A DNA stretch of 64,000 bases, taken from the NCBI RefSeq assembly GCF_016458275.1, contig NZ_JAEMHM010000001.1, positions 248,001 through 312,000 on the forward strand, given 5' to 3'. This document shows positions 8,698-17,704 of the stretch, piece by piece; position 1 is the stretch's first letter, and the number at the start of each line of letters is the position of its first letter. Source of the DNA: Geomesophilobacter sediminis (GTDB lineage: Bacteria; Desulfobacterota; Desulfuromonadia; Geobacterales; Geobacteraceae). The translations under genes and the position numbers were made by a program. Below the pieces are notes generated by a model that was not told the origin of the DNA, searched no databases, and was given only the letters and a program-made list of their open reading frames with translations.

Positions 8698-9914
8698 GCT
8701 GCCACCTCCCGCTGCTCGCGGCGGATCAGGTCCAGCGGCTGCGCCCCGGAAAGGCCGGGGAAGATCACCCGCTGGTTCGGGTTTGCGACGCTGAGGGGAA
8801 GCCCGTCGACGTCGGTCATCTGGTCGACGCGGAAGGTCACCTCTTTCAGCGCCGGGCCGAGGAGCTCCAGCTCGTCGCCCAGCCGGATCCGGTTCTTCAC
8901 GGTGACCAGAGTGCCGCGCGGGGTAGTCTCCTCCACCAGGGCGACGAACTGGAAGTTCCGCACGTAGCGGGACTTGAACTCGTGGTCCACCTCGGTCGGT
9001 TTGCCCAGGAGAAACCCGGTGGTGTAGCCGCGGTGGCTCACCTTGGCGAGCTCCTCCAGCCATTGCGGATCCAGCCGGTAGCCGGCCGGGTCGGCGCAGT
9101 AGGCATCCAGGGCGGTCCGGTAGACGCGGAGCACCGAGGCCAGGTAGTAGATCCCCTTCATCCTCCCCTCGATCTTGAGCGAGGCGACTCCGCTTGCCGC
9201 CAGCTCGGGGAGGTATTCGATCAGGCAGAGGTCCTTGGAGTTGAAGATGAAGCTCTCCCCCCCTTCCTCGCTGATCGGAAAGTATTCGCCGGGGCGGGTT
9301 TCCTCGACGATGGCGTACTTCCAGCGACAGGGGTGGGTGCACTCCCCCTTGTTCGCCTCGCGCCCGGTGAGGGCGCTGGAGAGGAGGCAGCGGCCGGAGT
9401 AGGACATGCACATGGCCCCGTGCACGAAGGTCTCCAGCTCCATGTCGCAGCGGCGCGCGGTTTCCTCAAGGTCGGCAAGCGACATCTCGCGGGCGCAGTT
9501 CACCCGGGTCACCCCGAACTGCTCCCAGAAGCGGACGCTGCGCCAGTTGGTGGTGTTCGCCTGGGTGGAGAGGTGGATTTCCCGCTCCGGGTCGCGCTCC
9601 CGGATCAGGGCGAGAAGCCCGGGGTCGGAGACGATGTAGGCGTCGACCGGGATCGAGGCGATCTCGTCGAGGTAGCGCTCCAGCGCGGGGAGGTCGGCGT
9701 TTTCCGGATAGGAGTTGAGGGTGAGGTAGACCTTGACCCCGGCGGCGTGGGCGTAGTCAACGGCTTGGGCGAGCTCTTCGTTATCGAAGTTGTCGGCAAG
9801 GTTTCTCAGGCCGAAGTTCTTTCCGCCGAGGTAGACGGCGTCGGCGCCGTAATGGACGGCGATCTTGAGTTTTTCCATGTTTCCGGCCGGGGCCAGAAGC
9901 TCGGGTTTCTTCAT
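8694..9914 (-). CDS. U32 family protein, TrhP (YegQ)-like tRNA hydroxylation protein
   Basis: A 406-residue U32 peptidase-family protein. The N-terminal MKKPELLAPAGNMEKLKIA and GADAVYLGGKNFGLR, then the cysteine block VHGAMCMSYSGRCLLSS ... KGECTHPCRWKY, closely follow E. coli YegQ/TrhP. TrhP is needed for prephenate-dependent 5-hydroxyuridine formation at tRNA position 34. The conserved cysteines would bind an Fe-S cluster in this family. Length and C-terminal domain also fit TrhP better than UbiU (shorter) or RlhA (longer). It is first in the minus-strand run and its stop overlaps the arnT start, so co-transcription with arn genes is likely although the functions look unrelated. Confidence 0.8.
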   Translation of the reverse strand: MKKPELLAPAGNMEKLKIAVHYGADAVYLGGKNFGLRNLADNFDNEELAQAVDYAHAAGVKVYLTLNSYPENADLPALERYLDEIASIPVDAYIVSDPGLLALIRERDPEREIHLSTQANTTNWRSVRFWEQFGVTRVNCAREMSLADLEETARRCDMELETFVHGAMCMSYSGRCLLSSALTGREANKGECTHPCRWKYAIVEETRPGEYFPISEEGGESFIFNSKDLCLIEYLPELAASGVASLKIEGRMKGIYYLASVLRVYRTALDAYCADPAGYRLDPQWLEELAKVSHRGYTTGFLLGKPTEVDHEFKSRYVRNFQFVALVEETTPRGTLVTVKNRIRLGDELELLGPALKEVTFRVDQMTDVDGLPLSVANPNQRVIFPGLSGAQPLDLIRREQREVAA

Positions 9915-9965
9915 CTATTGGGTGCGACCTTTCTATAAATAGTGTTAGCTCTGCCGGTGGTGCAC

Positions 9966-10043
9966 ATCCCCTGTGGGAGCGCCATTGGTGGCGCGAATGA
10001 GCGGCCGTCGAACGCGCCACCAATGGCGCTCCCACAGCTTCGT
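9966..10043. repeat. Long imperfect inverted repeat (TGTGGGAGCGCCATTGGTGG)
   Basis: Two arms of about 24 bp, TGTGGGAGCGCCATTGGTGG... and its reverse complement, flank a short spacer. The element lies between the divergent U32 and ybgF genes. A partial relative starts near 40336 (TGTGGGAGCGCC). It would form a strong hairpin and belongs to the REP-like elements seen throughout. Confidence 0.65.
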
Positions 10044-10151
10044 TCACCCTTGGGGATTGCCTCCGATCCGTTCAAAAAGACCCTTTTCGGACCAGGGCGG
10101 GATGGTAGCACAGAACGTCAAACTAATGAAAGTGCAAAGCCCGCTTTATTC

Positions 10152-10180
10152 TTGACAAGGAGGGGCAAAAAGTTTTAATT
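10152..10180 (+). promoter_or_regulatory. Probable sigma-70 promoter of the ybgF-LysM-dprA run
   Basis: TTGACA at 10152-10157 and TTAATT at 10175-10180 are separated by 17 bp. The TTG codon of ybgF-containing DNA does not overlap it, and the gene starts 30 bp downstream. Confidence 0.5.
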
Positions 10181-10209
10181 GTGATAAATTTTTCGGCCGT
10201 GGAGGGGAT

Positions 10210-11064
10210 ATGCAGCGTAAGTTGTGGCCGGTAATCGGGATTTTCGCCGTGACGCTTGCCGGTTGTTCCGGCAGCGACGTCATCGTTCGCAAGCAGGTGG
10301 AGATGGAAGGGACCCTGGATCGGCTGACCCAGGAGAATGCCGCCCTCGGCCTGCGGGTGACCAAATTCGGCGAGGCCCTGAAGGACCTCCAGACCCAGGT
10401 CAAAGCTGCCGCCGGCGATCCCGAGGTGTTCAGCCAGTTCCGCGTGCAGGTCGACTCGATGCAGCACCAGCTCACCGAGCTGAACCGGTCGGTAGCCCAA
10501 CTGCAGCAGGCCCAGACCCAGCAGGCCGCCCAACAGCTTGCCGCCCCGCCGGCAGCTCCGGCCGCCCCGGCCGCAGGCGAGGCCGTTTCGGCGCACCACG
10601 ACGCGGCTTTGGCCCCGGCGGTTCCCGAGGCTGCCCCGGTTGCGACGCATGCCGAGCCCAAAGCGGCAGCGGCCAAGGCCCCGGAGGGGAAGCGTCCGGC
10701 CAAGGAAGCCTACGACAAGGCCTTTGCCCTTTTCAACGCCCAGAATTTCGACGGCGCCGCCGCGGCCTTCGAGAAATTCGCCAAGGACGAGCCGCGCCAC
10801 GTCCTCGCGCCCAATGCCTACTATTGGGCCGGCGAATGCTACTACAGCCAGAAGCGTTACGCCCGCGCCCTGGAAACGTTCAACAAGGTCGTCGCGCAGT
10901 ATCCCAAGGCGAGCAAGGTACCTGATGCCCTCCTCAAGATCGGCTTCACCCAGATCAGCCTCAACGATCAGGTGAAGGCGAAAGGCACCCTGAAGTCCCT
11001 GGTGGAGAAATTTCCCAAGAGCCCCGCCGCCGCCAAGGCGCGGGAACGGTTGGCCCACCTGTAG
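10210..11064 (+). CDS. ybgF: Tol-Pal system protein YbgF (CpoB), lipid-modified
   Basis: A periplasmic TPR protein that in E. coli coordinates Tol-Pal function with peptidoglycan synthesis. The 284-residue product starts at ATG 10210 (GGAGGGG upstream). It has a lipoprotein-type signal with lipobox VTLAGC near residue 18, which is unusual for E. coli CpoB but common in Geobacter relatives. An N-terminal coiled coil spans roughly 30-110, an Ala/Pro-rich linker 110-165, and tandem TPR/YbgF repeats (AYDKAFALFNAQNFDGAAAA; AYYWAGECYYSQKRYARAL) the C-terminal 120 residues. No tol or pal gene is adjacent within the window. The next gene follows after 14 bp. Confidence 0.88.
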   Translation: MQRKLWPVIGIFAVTLAGCSGSDVIVRKQVEMEGTLDRLTQENAALGLRVTKFGEALKDLQTQVKAAAGDPEVFSQFRVQVDSMQHQLTELNRSVAQLQQAQTQQAAQQLAAPPAAPAAPAAGEAVSAHHDAALAPAVPEAAPVATHAEPKAAAAKAPEGKRPAKEAYDKAFALFNAQNFDGAAAAFEKFAKDEPRHVLAPNAYYWAGECYYSQKRYARALETFNKVVAQYPKASKVPDALLKIGFTQISLNDQVKAKGTLKSLVEKFPKSPAAAKARERLAHL

Positions 11065-11078
11065 CAAGCGAGGAGCGT

Positions 11079-12113
11079 ATGAGAAAGCACGTTGTTCTGG
11101 CCCTGCTGGCTCTCGGTCTGGCGCTGCCGGCGGCCCGCGCCGTTGCCGCCGACCGCGAACCGGTCGTCTATACGGTGGTCCCGGGCGATACCCTCTGGGG
11201 GCTCTCCGAGCGCTTTTTCAATGATCCCCACTACTGGCCCAACCTCTGGGCCGCCAATCCCGACATCGCCAACCCCCATTTCATCTATCCCGGGCAGCAG
11301 CTCCGCTTCTACGAGAACCGGGTCGAGATCGTTCCGGCTCCCGCCCCGCCGGCTCCCACCGCCACTGCCGAGAAGCAGAGCGCGGTGCCGACGCCCCCAC
11401 CCGAGGCGCTTCCCGAGCAGCCGGCCAAGGGGAAGGACTTCCGGACCAGCGGTGGCGAGGGATACCTCCTGGAGCGCGACCTGCATCCGGCCGGCTTCAT
11501 CCTCTCGACGCACCAGAACCGCCAGATCGTGGGCGAAGACGACATCGTCTACACCGACATCGGCCGGGTCAACGGCGCCAACGTCGGCGACCGGTACACC
11601 ATCTATACGAAGCTGGGCGCCGTCAGCCACCCGGTGACCAACGTCATCCTAGGCTACAAGGTGATCCCCCTGGGGGACCTCCAGCTCTCCGAGGTGGAAG
11701 AAAAGGCCTCCAAGGCGATCATCACCAGGAGCTACCAGGAAATCACCGCCGGCGCATACCTGATGCCGTATCGGGACCGCCGGGTGGTCGTGCCGCTCAA
11801 GGCTGCCGACCGCGACCTGGTCGGCTACATCGTGGAGACCCAGACCGGCAACCAGGCGCTCGCCGTGGGCGACGTGGTGTTCCTCGACCTGGGGCGCTCC
11901 CACGGGATCAAGCGCGGCAACCTTCTCTACATCGTGCGGGACGTGGCGCCGGATCAGCGTTACGCCCAAGCCAAGATCGAGAGCCTCCCCGTCGAGGTGG
12001 TCGGAGCCCTGGTCGTTACCGAGACCGGCTTCAACACCTCCACCGCGGTCATCGTGAAGAGCGTTGACACGATCTACCGGGGCGATCGGGTGGAGCTCAA
12101 GAAAAGCAGGTAA
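11079..12113 (+). CDS. Secreted LysM peptidoglycan-binding protein
   Basis: A 344-residue protein with a signal peptide ending near ARAVAA (about residue 24). A LysM domain at about 29-85 follows (YTVVPGDTLWGLSERFF, then NPHFIYPGQQL). A Pro/Ala-rich linker leads into about 200 residues of beta-rich sequence without a motif I recognise. LysM binds GlcNAc-containing glycan, so a cell-wall-associated role in the periplasm is likely. GAGGAG precedes ATG 11079. It sits between ybgF and dprA in an apparent operon with very short spacers, a placement also seen in related genomes as far as I recall. Confidence 0.85.
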   Translation: MRKHVVLALLALGLALPAARAVAADREPVVYTVVPGDTLWGLSERFFNDPHYWPNLWAANPDIANPHFIYPGQQLRFYENRVEIVPAPAPPAPTATAEKQSAVPTPPPEALPEQPAKGKDFRTSGGEGYLLERDLHPAGFILSTHQNRQIVGEDDIVYTDIGRVNGANVGDRYTIYTKLGAVSHPVTNVILGYKVIPLGDLQLSEVEEKASKAIITRSYQEITAGAYLMPYRDRRVVVPLKAADRDLVGYIVETQTGNQALAVGDVVFLDLGRSHGIKRGNLLYIVRDVAPDQRYAQAKIESLPVEVVGALVVTETGFNTSTAVIVKSVDTIYRGDRVELKKSR

Positions 12114-12119
12114 CCCGCC

Positions 12120-13205
12120 GTGCCGGGCGCCGGTGGGCACTTGCACTGGTTCGCGCTGAAGTCCGTGCCGCACGTCGGCAACGTGACCTTTCTCCGCCTT
12201 CTTGCCCACTTCGGTACCCCCGAAAGAGCCCTCAAGGCCTCAGAAGACGAGCTCTCCCGCGTCAAGGGACTGAGCCGGGCCGCTCAGGCCGCTCTTCTGA
12301 GCCACGATGGCTCTTTTTTTGCGCAGCAGGAATCCGAGCGGGTGGCGGCGGCCGGAGTCGAGGTGGTGGACATCCTCTCGGAGCGCTACCCGCGGCTTTT
12401 GATGGAGATCAGCGACCCGCCGCCGTACCTCTACGTACGGGGAACCCTTTCCGGAAACGAAGTGGCGATCGCCGTGGTCGGCTCCCGGCGCGCCTCGGTC
12501 TACGGCCTTTCCACGACGAGCCGGCTCACCCGCGACCTCGCGTTGTCCGGCGTCACCATCGTCTCCGGGATGGCGCGCGGCATCGACACCGCCGCCCACT
12601 GGGGGGCGATCAAGTCGGGGGGCCGGAGCATCGCGGTCTTGGGGTGCGGCATCGACGTGGCCTACCCGCCGGAAAACGGGGCGCTGATCGAGGCGGTCGC
12701 CCGGGCCGGAGCCATCATCTCGGAGTTCCCGATGGGGACCGAGCCGCTCGCCGAAAACTTTCCGCGCCGAAACCGGATCATCAGTGCATTGTCGCGGGGG
12801 GTGCTGGTGGTGGAAGCCGGGGAGAAAAGCGGGTCGCTGATCACCGCCCGTTTTGCCCTGGAGCAGGGGCGGGAGGTGTTCGCGGTTCCCGGCAACGTGA
12901 CCAACGCCGGGAGCAGCGGCGGGAACCGGCTGATCAAAGAGGGGGCGAAGCTCGTCGAGTCGGTGGAGGACATCCTGAACGAGTTTCCGGACGTCGCCAC
13001 GCTCAAGCGCAGCCTCCCCGAGCCGTTCGATCTGACTCCGCAGGAGGCCGAACTGTACGCCCTGCTCAGCCAGGGGGCGCTGCAGATGGATGACATCATT
13101 TCCCGCAGCGCGTTGACAGCGGGGGAGGTTTCCGCTATTTTACTCCGCCTGGAGCTCAAGGGAGCCGTCCAGCAGCTGCCGGGGAAGCATTTCGCCGTCA
13201 CTTGA
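12120..13205 (+). CDS. dprA: DNA-processing protein DprA
   Basis: Loads RecA on incoming single-stranded DNA during natural transformation. The 361-residue protein has an N-terminal helix-hairpin-helix-like region (VGNVTFLRLLAHFGTPERAL, residues 19-38). The Rossmann-like core follows, with VVGSRRASVYG near 120, SGMARGIDTAAHWGA near 148, LGCGIDVAYPPEN near 175, FPRRNRIISALS near 215 and GSLITARFALEQGREVFAVPG near 240. The C-terminal winged-helix DML1-type region is also present. The start is GTG 12120, six bases after the LysM gene stop. No other competence gene is nearby. Confidence 0.93.
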   Translation: MPGAGGHLHWFALKSVPHVGNVTFLRLLAHFGTPERALKASEDELSRVKGLSRAAQAALLSHDGSFFAQQESERVAAAGVEVVDILSERYPRLLMEISDPPPYLYVRGTLSGNEVAIAVVGSRRASVYGLSTTSRLTRDLALSGVTIVSGMARGIDTAAHWGAIKSGGRSIAVLGCGIDVAYPPENGALIEAVARAGAIISEFPMGTEPLAENFPRRNRIISALSRGVLVVEAGEKSGSLITARFALEQGREVFAVPGNVTNAGSSGGNRLIKEGAKLVESVEDILNEFPDVATLKRSLPEPFDLTPQEAELYALLSQGALQMDDIISRSALTAGEVSAILLRLELKGAVQQLPGKHFAVT

Positions 13206-13274
13206 TGGGGTTTTGCGTTTTTTTTCGCTTCCAACTACACTGTATTGAATTTTGAAACCCCCAGGGGATTAGCC

Positions 13275-15599
13275 ATGTCGCAACATCTCGTAATCGTTGA
13301 GTCTCCCGCCAAGGCGAAGACCATAGAAAAGTTCCTGGGCCCCGAGTACAAGGTCCTTGCCTCGTTCGGACACGTCCGGGCGCTCCCCTCCAAGCAGGGC
13401 TCGGTCGACGTCGACCACGAGTTCGAGCCGAAGTACGCGGTGCTGCCGGAGAGCAAGAAGCACATCGAGGCGATCAAGAAGGAAACCAAGGGGATCGCCT
13501 CTTTGCTTCTGGCGACAGACCCCGACCGCGAAGGGGAGGCGATCTCCTGGCACCTTTTGGCCGCCCTCGGGCTGGACCGCAAGAAGGCGCCCTTCGACAT
13601 CCGCCGCGTGGTCTTCCACGAGATCACCAAGGACGCCATCATCAACGCGGTGAAAAACCCGCGCGACATCGCCCTCGACCTCGTCGACGCCCAGCAGGCG
13701 CGTTCCATCCTCGATTACCTCGTCGGTTTCAACCTCTCCCCGTTCTTGTGGAAGAAGATCCGCTACGGACTTTCCGCCGGCCGCGTCCAATCGGTGGCGC
13801 TGCGGCTGATCTGCGAGCGGGAAAAGGAGATCCAGGCCTTCCAGGAGCGGGAGTACTGGACCATCGGGGCGAAGCTCGAAACCGGGAAGAAACAGACGGT
13901 GACCGCGTCGCTTGTCGAGGCCCACGGCAAGAAACTCGGCAAGTTCGACATCCCGGACCGCCAGACCGCCTTCGAGTTCTTCACCAAGCTCGGCGGGGTG
14001 GAATTCCCGAAACAGCCGGACAGCGACGAGCCGGTGCTCAAGGTAACCAACCCCCAGCATCCGGTCTACCGGGTCGACAAGATCTCCAAAACCGAACGCA
14101 AGCGCCAGCCCTCGCCGCCGTTCACCACCTCCACCCTGCAGCAGGAGGCGGCCCGCAAGCTCGGGTTCTCGGCGAAAAAGACGATGTCGGTGGCCCAGAA
14201 GCTGTACGAGGGGATCGACGTCGGCGAAGGCGCGGTCGGTCTCATCACCTACATGCGTACCGACTCGGTCGCCCTTTCCACCGTGGCGCTCGACGACGCC
14301 AAGGCGCTCATCACCAGCCTCTACGGCAAGGAATACGCGCTCGAGAAGCCGCGCTTTTTCAAGAACAAGTCGAAAAACGCCCAGGAAGCGCACGAGGCGG
14401 TCCGACCGACCTACATCGCCAAGACCCCGATCGAGCTGAAGAAATTCCTCTCCTCGGACCAGTTCAAGCTCTACGACCTGATCTGGAAGCGCACCGTCGC
14501 CTGCCAGATGGCCGAGGCCCTTCTGGACCAGACCTCGGTGGACATCGGCGCCGGCGAAGGCTTCCGGTTCCGTGCCGCCGGGACGGTGATCCGCTTCGCC
14601 GGTTTCATGAAGCTCTACATCGAAGGGGTCGATGACGAGGACGAAGAAAAGGAAGGGCTCCTCCCGCCGCTCAACGAAGGGGACCTCCTCAACCTGCAGG
14701 AACTCCTGCCGGAGAGACACTTCACCCAGCCGCCGCCTCGCTACACCGAGGCGACCCTGGTGAAGACCCTCGAGGAGTACGGGATCGGCCGTCCGTCGAC
14801 CTACGCCTCGATCATGAACACCCTCACCGAGCGCAAATACGCCCGGCTGGACAAGAAGCGCTTCTTCCCCGAGGACGTCGGGATGGTCGTCTCCGACCTC
14901 CTCACCAAGCACTTCACCCAGTACGTCGACTACAACTTCACGGCGAACCTCGAAGAGGAGCTGGACATGGTCTCCCGCGGGGAGAAGCACTGGCGTCCGC
15001 TGCTCCACGAGTTCTGGGGGCCGTTCATCGAGCTCCTCAAGCAGAAAGAGGGGGAGGTCAACAAGTCCGATCTGACCACCGAGGCGACCGACGAGGTCTG
15101 CCCCGAGTGCGGCAAGCCGCTGGTGGTCAAGCTCGGCAAGTTCGGCAAGTTCTTCGCCTGCACCGGGTATCCCGAGTGCCGCTACATCCGCGCCATGGAC
15201 AAGGAGTCGGGCGAGGTGGTCGAGCCGGTCCTGTCCGAGGAAGTCTGCGACAAGTGCGGCAGCAAGATGCTGATCAAGGAAGGGCGCTTCGGCAAGTACC
15301 TCGCCTGCTCGGCGTATCCCAACTGCAAGAACATCCAGCCGCTGGTGAAGCCCAAGGGAACCGGCATCACCTGCGTCAGCTGCGGCAAGGGGGAGCTGAT
15401 CGAGAAGAAGTCCCGCTTCGGCAAGCTTTTCTACTCCTGCAACCGGTACCCGGAGTGCAAGTTCGCCCTGTGGGATTTGCCGGTCCAGCAACCGTGCCCC
15501 AAGTGCGGCTTCCCGCTCTTGGTCAAGAAGGTCTACAAGCGCGAAGGCGAATTCCTCAAGTGCCCGAAGGACGGGTGCGACTACCAGAGCAACAAGTAG
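13275..15599 (+). CDS. topA: DNA topoisomerase I (TopA)
   Basis: A type IA topoisomerase that relaxes negative supercoils. The 774-residue protein has an N-terminal Toprim domain (LVIVESPAKAKTIEKFLG; LATDPDREGEAISWHL, with the metal-binding DxD-type acidic cluster). The active-site tyrosine is in GLITYMRTDSVALS, and AQEAHEAVRPT and GIGRPSTYASIM are conserved core motifs. The C-terminus carries four topoisomerase zinc fingers of the C-x2-C...C-x4-5-C kind (CPECGKP, CDKCGSK, CVSCGKG, CPKCGFP). I chose ATG 13275, with AGGGG eight bases upstream, over the upstream in-frame ATG 13245. A terminator follows. Confidence 0.96.
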   Translation: MSQHLVIVESPAKAKTIEKFLGPEYKVLASFGHVRALPSKQGSVDVDHEFEPKYAVLPESKKHIEAIKKETKGIASLLLATDPDREGEAISWHLLAALGLDRKKAPFDIRRVVFHEITKDAIINAVKNPRDIALDLVDAQQARSILDYLVGFNLSPFLWKKIRYGLSAGRVQSVALRLICEREKEIQAFQEREYWTIGAKLETGKKQTVTASLVEAHGKKLGKFDIPDRQTAFEFFTKLGGVEFPKQPDSDEPVLKVTNPQHPVYRVDKISKTERKRQPSPPFTTSTLQQEAARKLGFSAKKTMSVAQKLYEGIDVGEGAVGLITYMRTDSVALSTVALDDAKALITSLYGKEYALEKPRFFKNKSKNAQEAHEAVRPTYIAKTPIELKKFLSSDQFKLYDLIWKRTVACQMAEALLDQTSVDIGAGEGFRFRAAGTVIRFAGFMKLYIEGVDDEDEEKEGLLPPLNEGDLLNLQELLPERHFTQPPPRYTEATLVKTLEEYGIGRPSTYASIMNTLTERKYARLDKKRFFPEDVGMVVSDLLTKHFTQYVDYNFTANLEEELDMVSRGEKHWRPLLHEFWGPFIELLKQKEGEVNKSDLTTEATDEVCPECGKPLVVKLGKFGKFFACTGYPECRYIRAMDKESGEVVEPVLSEEVCDKCGSKMLIKEGRFGKYLACSAYPNCKNIQPLVKPKGTGITCVSCGKGELIEKKSRFGKLFYSCNRYPECKFALWDLPVQQPCPKCGFPLLVKKVYKREGEFLKCPKDGCDYQSNK

Positions 15600-15659
15600 T
15601 TCCTGGCCCCCCTCTCCCCCGGGAGAGGGCTGGGGTGAGGGACGTACAAACGTGGCAAG

Positions 15660-15692
15660 AAACGCGGGGTCCTCGACCCCGCTTTTTATTTG
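15660..15692 (+). terminator. Rho-independent terminator after topA
   Basis: GCGGGGTCCTCGACCCCGC (15664-15682) followed by TTTTTATTT. A CCCTCTCCCCCGGGAGAGGG repeat lies between it and the topA stop. Confidence 0.8.
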
Positions 15693-15835
15693 AGGACGGG
15701 CGATCCTTTACACGGCCAGGTTTTCTGTCATAGATGAATCATGCTGTGGCTGCTCACTAACATTGGATCCCCTTTTTATGATTGCGTCCCCGGCTGGTAC
15801 TATCCCAAAATAAGACTAAGAGGTTCGGTAGCACG

Positions 15836-17149
15836 ATGACCCAAATGATAACGGTAATAGGTGGCGGATTGGCCGGCTGCGAGTGCGCCTGGCAGGCAGC
15901 GCAGCGCGGCGTTAAGGTTCGGCTTTTCGAGATGAAGCCGAGTGTCTATACTCCCGCCCACCATCTCCCCGGGCTGAGCGAGCTGGTCTGTTCCAACTCC
16001 TTGCGCGGCGACTCGCTGGAAAACGCGGTCGGGCTTTTGAAGGAAGAGCTGCGTCGGCTCGGTTCGCTGTTCATGGAAGGGGCGGAAGCAACCAAGGTCC
16101 CCGCCGGCGGAGCGCTCGCCGTCGACCGGCAGCTTTTTTCCGATTACGTCACCCGGCGCATCGAGGAGCATCCGCTGATCGAGGTGGTGCGAGAAGAAGT
16201 GCCCCGGATTCCTGACGACGGGATCGTCGTGATCGCTTCGGGTCCGCTTACTTCCGGTGCGCTTGCCGAGGAAATCGGCCGGTTGAGCGGCGAGTACCTC
16301 TACTTTTACGATGCCATCGCCCCCATCGTCACGGCGGAATCCCTGAACTACGACAAGGTGTTCCGCGCCTCCCGCTACGGCAAGGGGGACGGCGACGATT
16401 ACCTGAACTGCCCCATGGACGAGGAGAGCTACCGGGCTTTTGTGGCGGAGATCCTGGCGGCGGAGAAGGTGGAGCCGAAGAGTTTCGAGAAGGTGGTGCA
16501 TTTCGAAGGGTGCATGCCGATCGAGGAGATGGCCAGCCGCGGCCTCGACACCCTCCGTTTCGGTCCCATGAAGCCGGTCGGCCTCGTCGACCCGCGGGTC
16601 GGCGTCGAGGCGCATGCGGTGATCCAGCTGCGCCAGGAAAACCGCGAGGGTACCATGTACAACCTGGTCGGTTTCCAGACCAAGCTGACCTGGCCCGAGC
16701 AGCGGCGCATCTTCCGGATGATCCCCGGCCTGGAGCAGGCGGAGTTCGTCCGGCTGGGGTCGATGCACCGCAACACCTTCATCAACGCGCCGCAGCTTTT
16801 GCTCCCGACCTGCCAGTTGAAGTCCGATCCGAGGATCTTCTTCGCCGGGCAGATCACCGGCGTGGAAGGCTACGTGGAGTCGGCGTCGAGCGGGTTCGTG
16901 GCCGGGGTGAACGCGGCCCGTCTCGCCAAAGGGGACGCGCTGACCGTTCCGCCGCCGGAGACCGCGATCGGGGCGCTCGCGGTTCATATCACGAACGCAG
17001 CGGCGGCCCATTTCCAGCCCATGAACGTCAACTACGGGCTTTTCCCGGAGTTGGGGGTGCGGATCAAGAAGAAGGAAAAACGGGGCCGTCTGGCGCAACG
17101 CGCGCTGGAGGCGCTGGAAGGGTGGCGGCAGTTGCTCGATGAACAATGA
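15836..17149 (+). CDS. trmFO: TrmFO, FADH2-dependent tRNA m5U54 methyltransferase
   Basis: Methylates U54 in the tRNA T-loop using 5,10-methylenetetrahydrofolate and reduced FAD. The 437-residue protein has the GidA-like FAD motif [19 protein letters not shown] at residue 5. The TrmFO hallmark [19 protein letters not shown] is near 42 and [14 protein letters not shown] near 222. [19 protein letters not shown] near 340 completes the FAD site. The two catalytic-type cysteines occur in those segments. I chose ATG 15836, matching the family N-terminus; ATG 15845 is possible. It is the TrmFO of Firmicutes and deltaproteobacteria, replacing TrmA. Confidence 0.95.
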   Translation: MTQMITVIGGGLAGCECAWQAAQRGVKVRLFEMKPSVYTPAHHLPGLSELVCSNSLRGDSLENAVGLLKEELRRLGSLFMEGAEATKVPAGGALAVDRQLFSDYVTRRIEEHPLIEVVREEVPRIPDDGIVVIASGPLTSGALAEEIGRLSGEYLYFYDAIAPIVTAESLNYDKVFRASRYGKGDGDDYLNCPMDEESYRAFVAEILAAEKVEPKSFEKVVHFEGCMPIEEMASRGLDTLRFGPMKPVGLVDPRVGVEAHAVIQLRQENREGTMYNLVGFQTKLTWPEQRRIFRMIPGLEQAEFVRLGSMHRNTFINAPQLLLPTCQLKSDPRIFFAGQITGVEGYVESASSGFVAGVNAARLAKGDALTVPPPETAIGALAVHITNAAAAHFQPMNVNYGLFPELGVRIKKKEKRGRLAQRALEALEGWRQLLDEQ

Positions 17150-17310
17150 TTGATGAACAAAGAGCGGTAGCCTAAAAAGGGCACCGCCTCGCCGGGCGTC
17201 CCCTCCCCTTCAAGGGGGTGCGTACGGGAGCACGGCTTGCAACACAGGGTGAGGATGGGATTTGCAGTCAGCGCTTCACAACACTGCCCGGCAGGGCAGG
17301 GGAGGCGACC
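17150..17310. repeat. Repeat-bearing spacer
   Basis: Contains a GATGAACAATGATTGATGAAC heptad-like stretch (17137-17162) and a copy of the CCCTCCCCTTCAAGGG...CAGGGTGAGGATGGG repeat (17198-17258). Confidence 0.5.
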
Positions 17311-17511
17311 ATGAAAGGCGACAAGGAACGGCAGGAAGTTTCTCTGATCGGACGGCTTCTATCTATGGAGGTGCTGATCCTGTTGATGGGCATCGCCTCG
17401 CTGGTCACCGGCATCATCAACAGCCGGCCGGCCAACATCGTCGCCGGCATCCTGTTGCTGCTGTCACTCTTCCTTCTGAACACGCTCGGGAGAAGATGGC
17501 TGCACCACTAA
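17311..17511 (+). CDS. Small two-helix membrane protein of unknown function
   Basis: A 66-residue protein. A charged N-terminus (MKGDKERQEVSLIG) leads into two hydrophobic helices (about residues 17-34 and 42-59) joined by a short polar turn (NSRPAN). The C-terminus is basic (GRRWLHH). ATG 17311 is preceded by GGGGAGG at ideal spacing, which supports translation. I do not recognise the family. It stands alone between trmFO and maf. Confidence 0.65.
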   Translation: MKGDKERQEVSLIGRLLSMEVLILLMGIASLVTGIINSRPANIVAGILLLLSLFLLNTLGRRWLHH

Positions 17512-17544
17512 TCAATGAACAATGAAAATGAACAATGGGCAGAA

Positions 17545-17645
17545 AGTCCCGTAGGTCGCGTTGAGGCACGCAACGCGACGTCAAGGCCTGATGTTGCGTT
17601 GCGCAGCGCTCAACGCAACCTACGGGTCGCATGCTGCGCCCATAA
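17545..17645. repeat. GTAGGTCGCGTTGAGG / CTCAACGCAACCTACGG inverted repeat
   Basis: Arms at about 17551-17580 and 17600-17627 form a large imperfect palindrome containing AACGCGACG and GTTGCGTTGCG. It is followed by a CGCATGCTGCGCCC fragment. A half copy occurs at 1137-1165. It looks like a REP element in the gap before maf. Confidence 0.6.
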
Positions 17646-17704
17646 GCCCTTGGTCGGCATCATCCGGTCGGGGGCTACTCGATTAGATACCAGGAGCACA
17701 TACC

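Noticed and set aside
7030-9411. 793-codon frame taken as one large arnT gene
   Set aside because: The part upstream of 8697 is an out-of-frame reading of the U32 gene. GTG 8697 has a ribosome-binding site and matches the ArnT N-terminus.
13269-15491. Long antisense frame over topA
   Set aside because: A shadow of topA; topA has all its motifs and a good start, and the antisense product is featureless.
17219-17310. Upstream extension of the 66-residue membrane protein
   Set aside because: It runs through a dispersed repeat and lacks a ribosome-binding site, whereas ATG 17311 has GGGGAGG.
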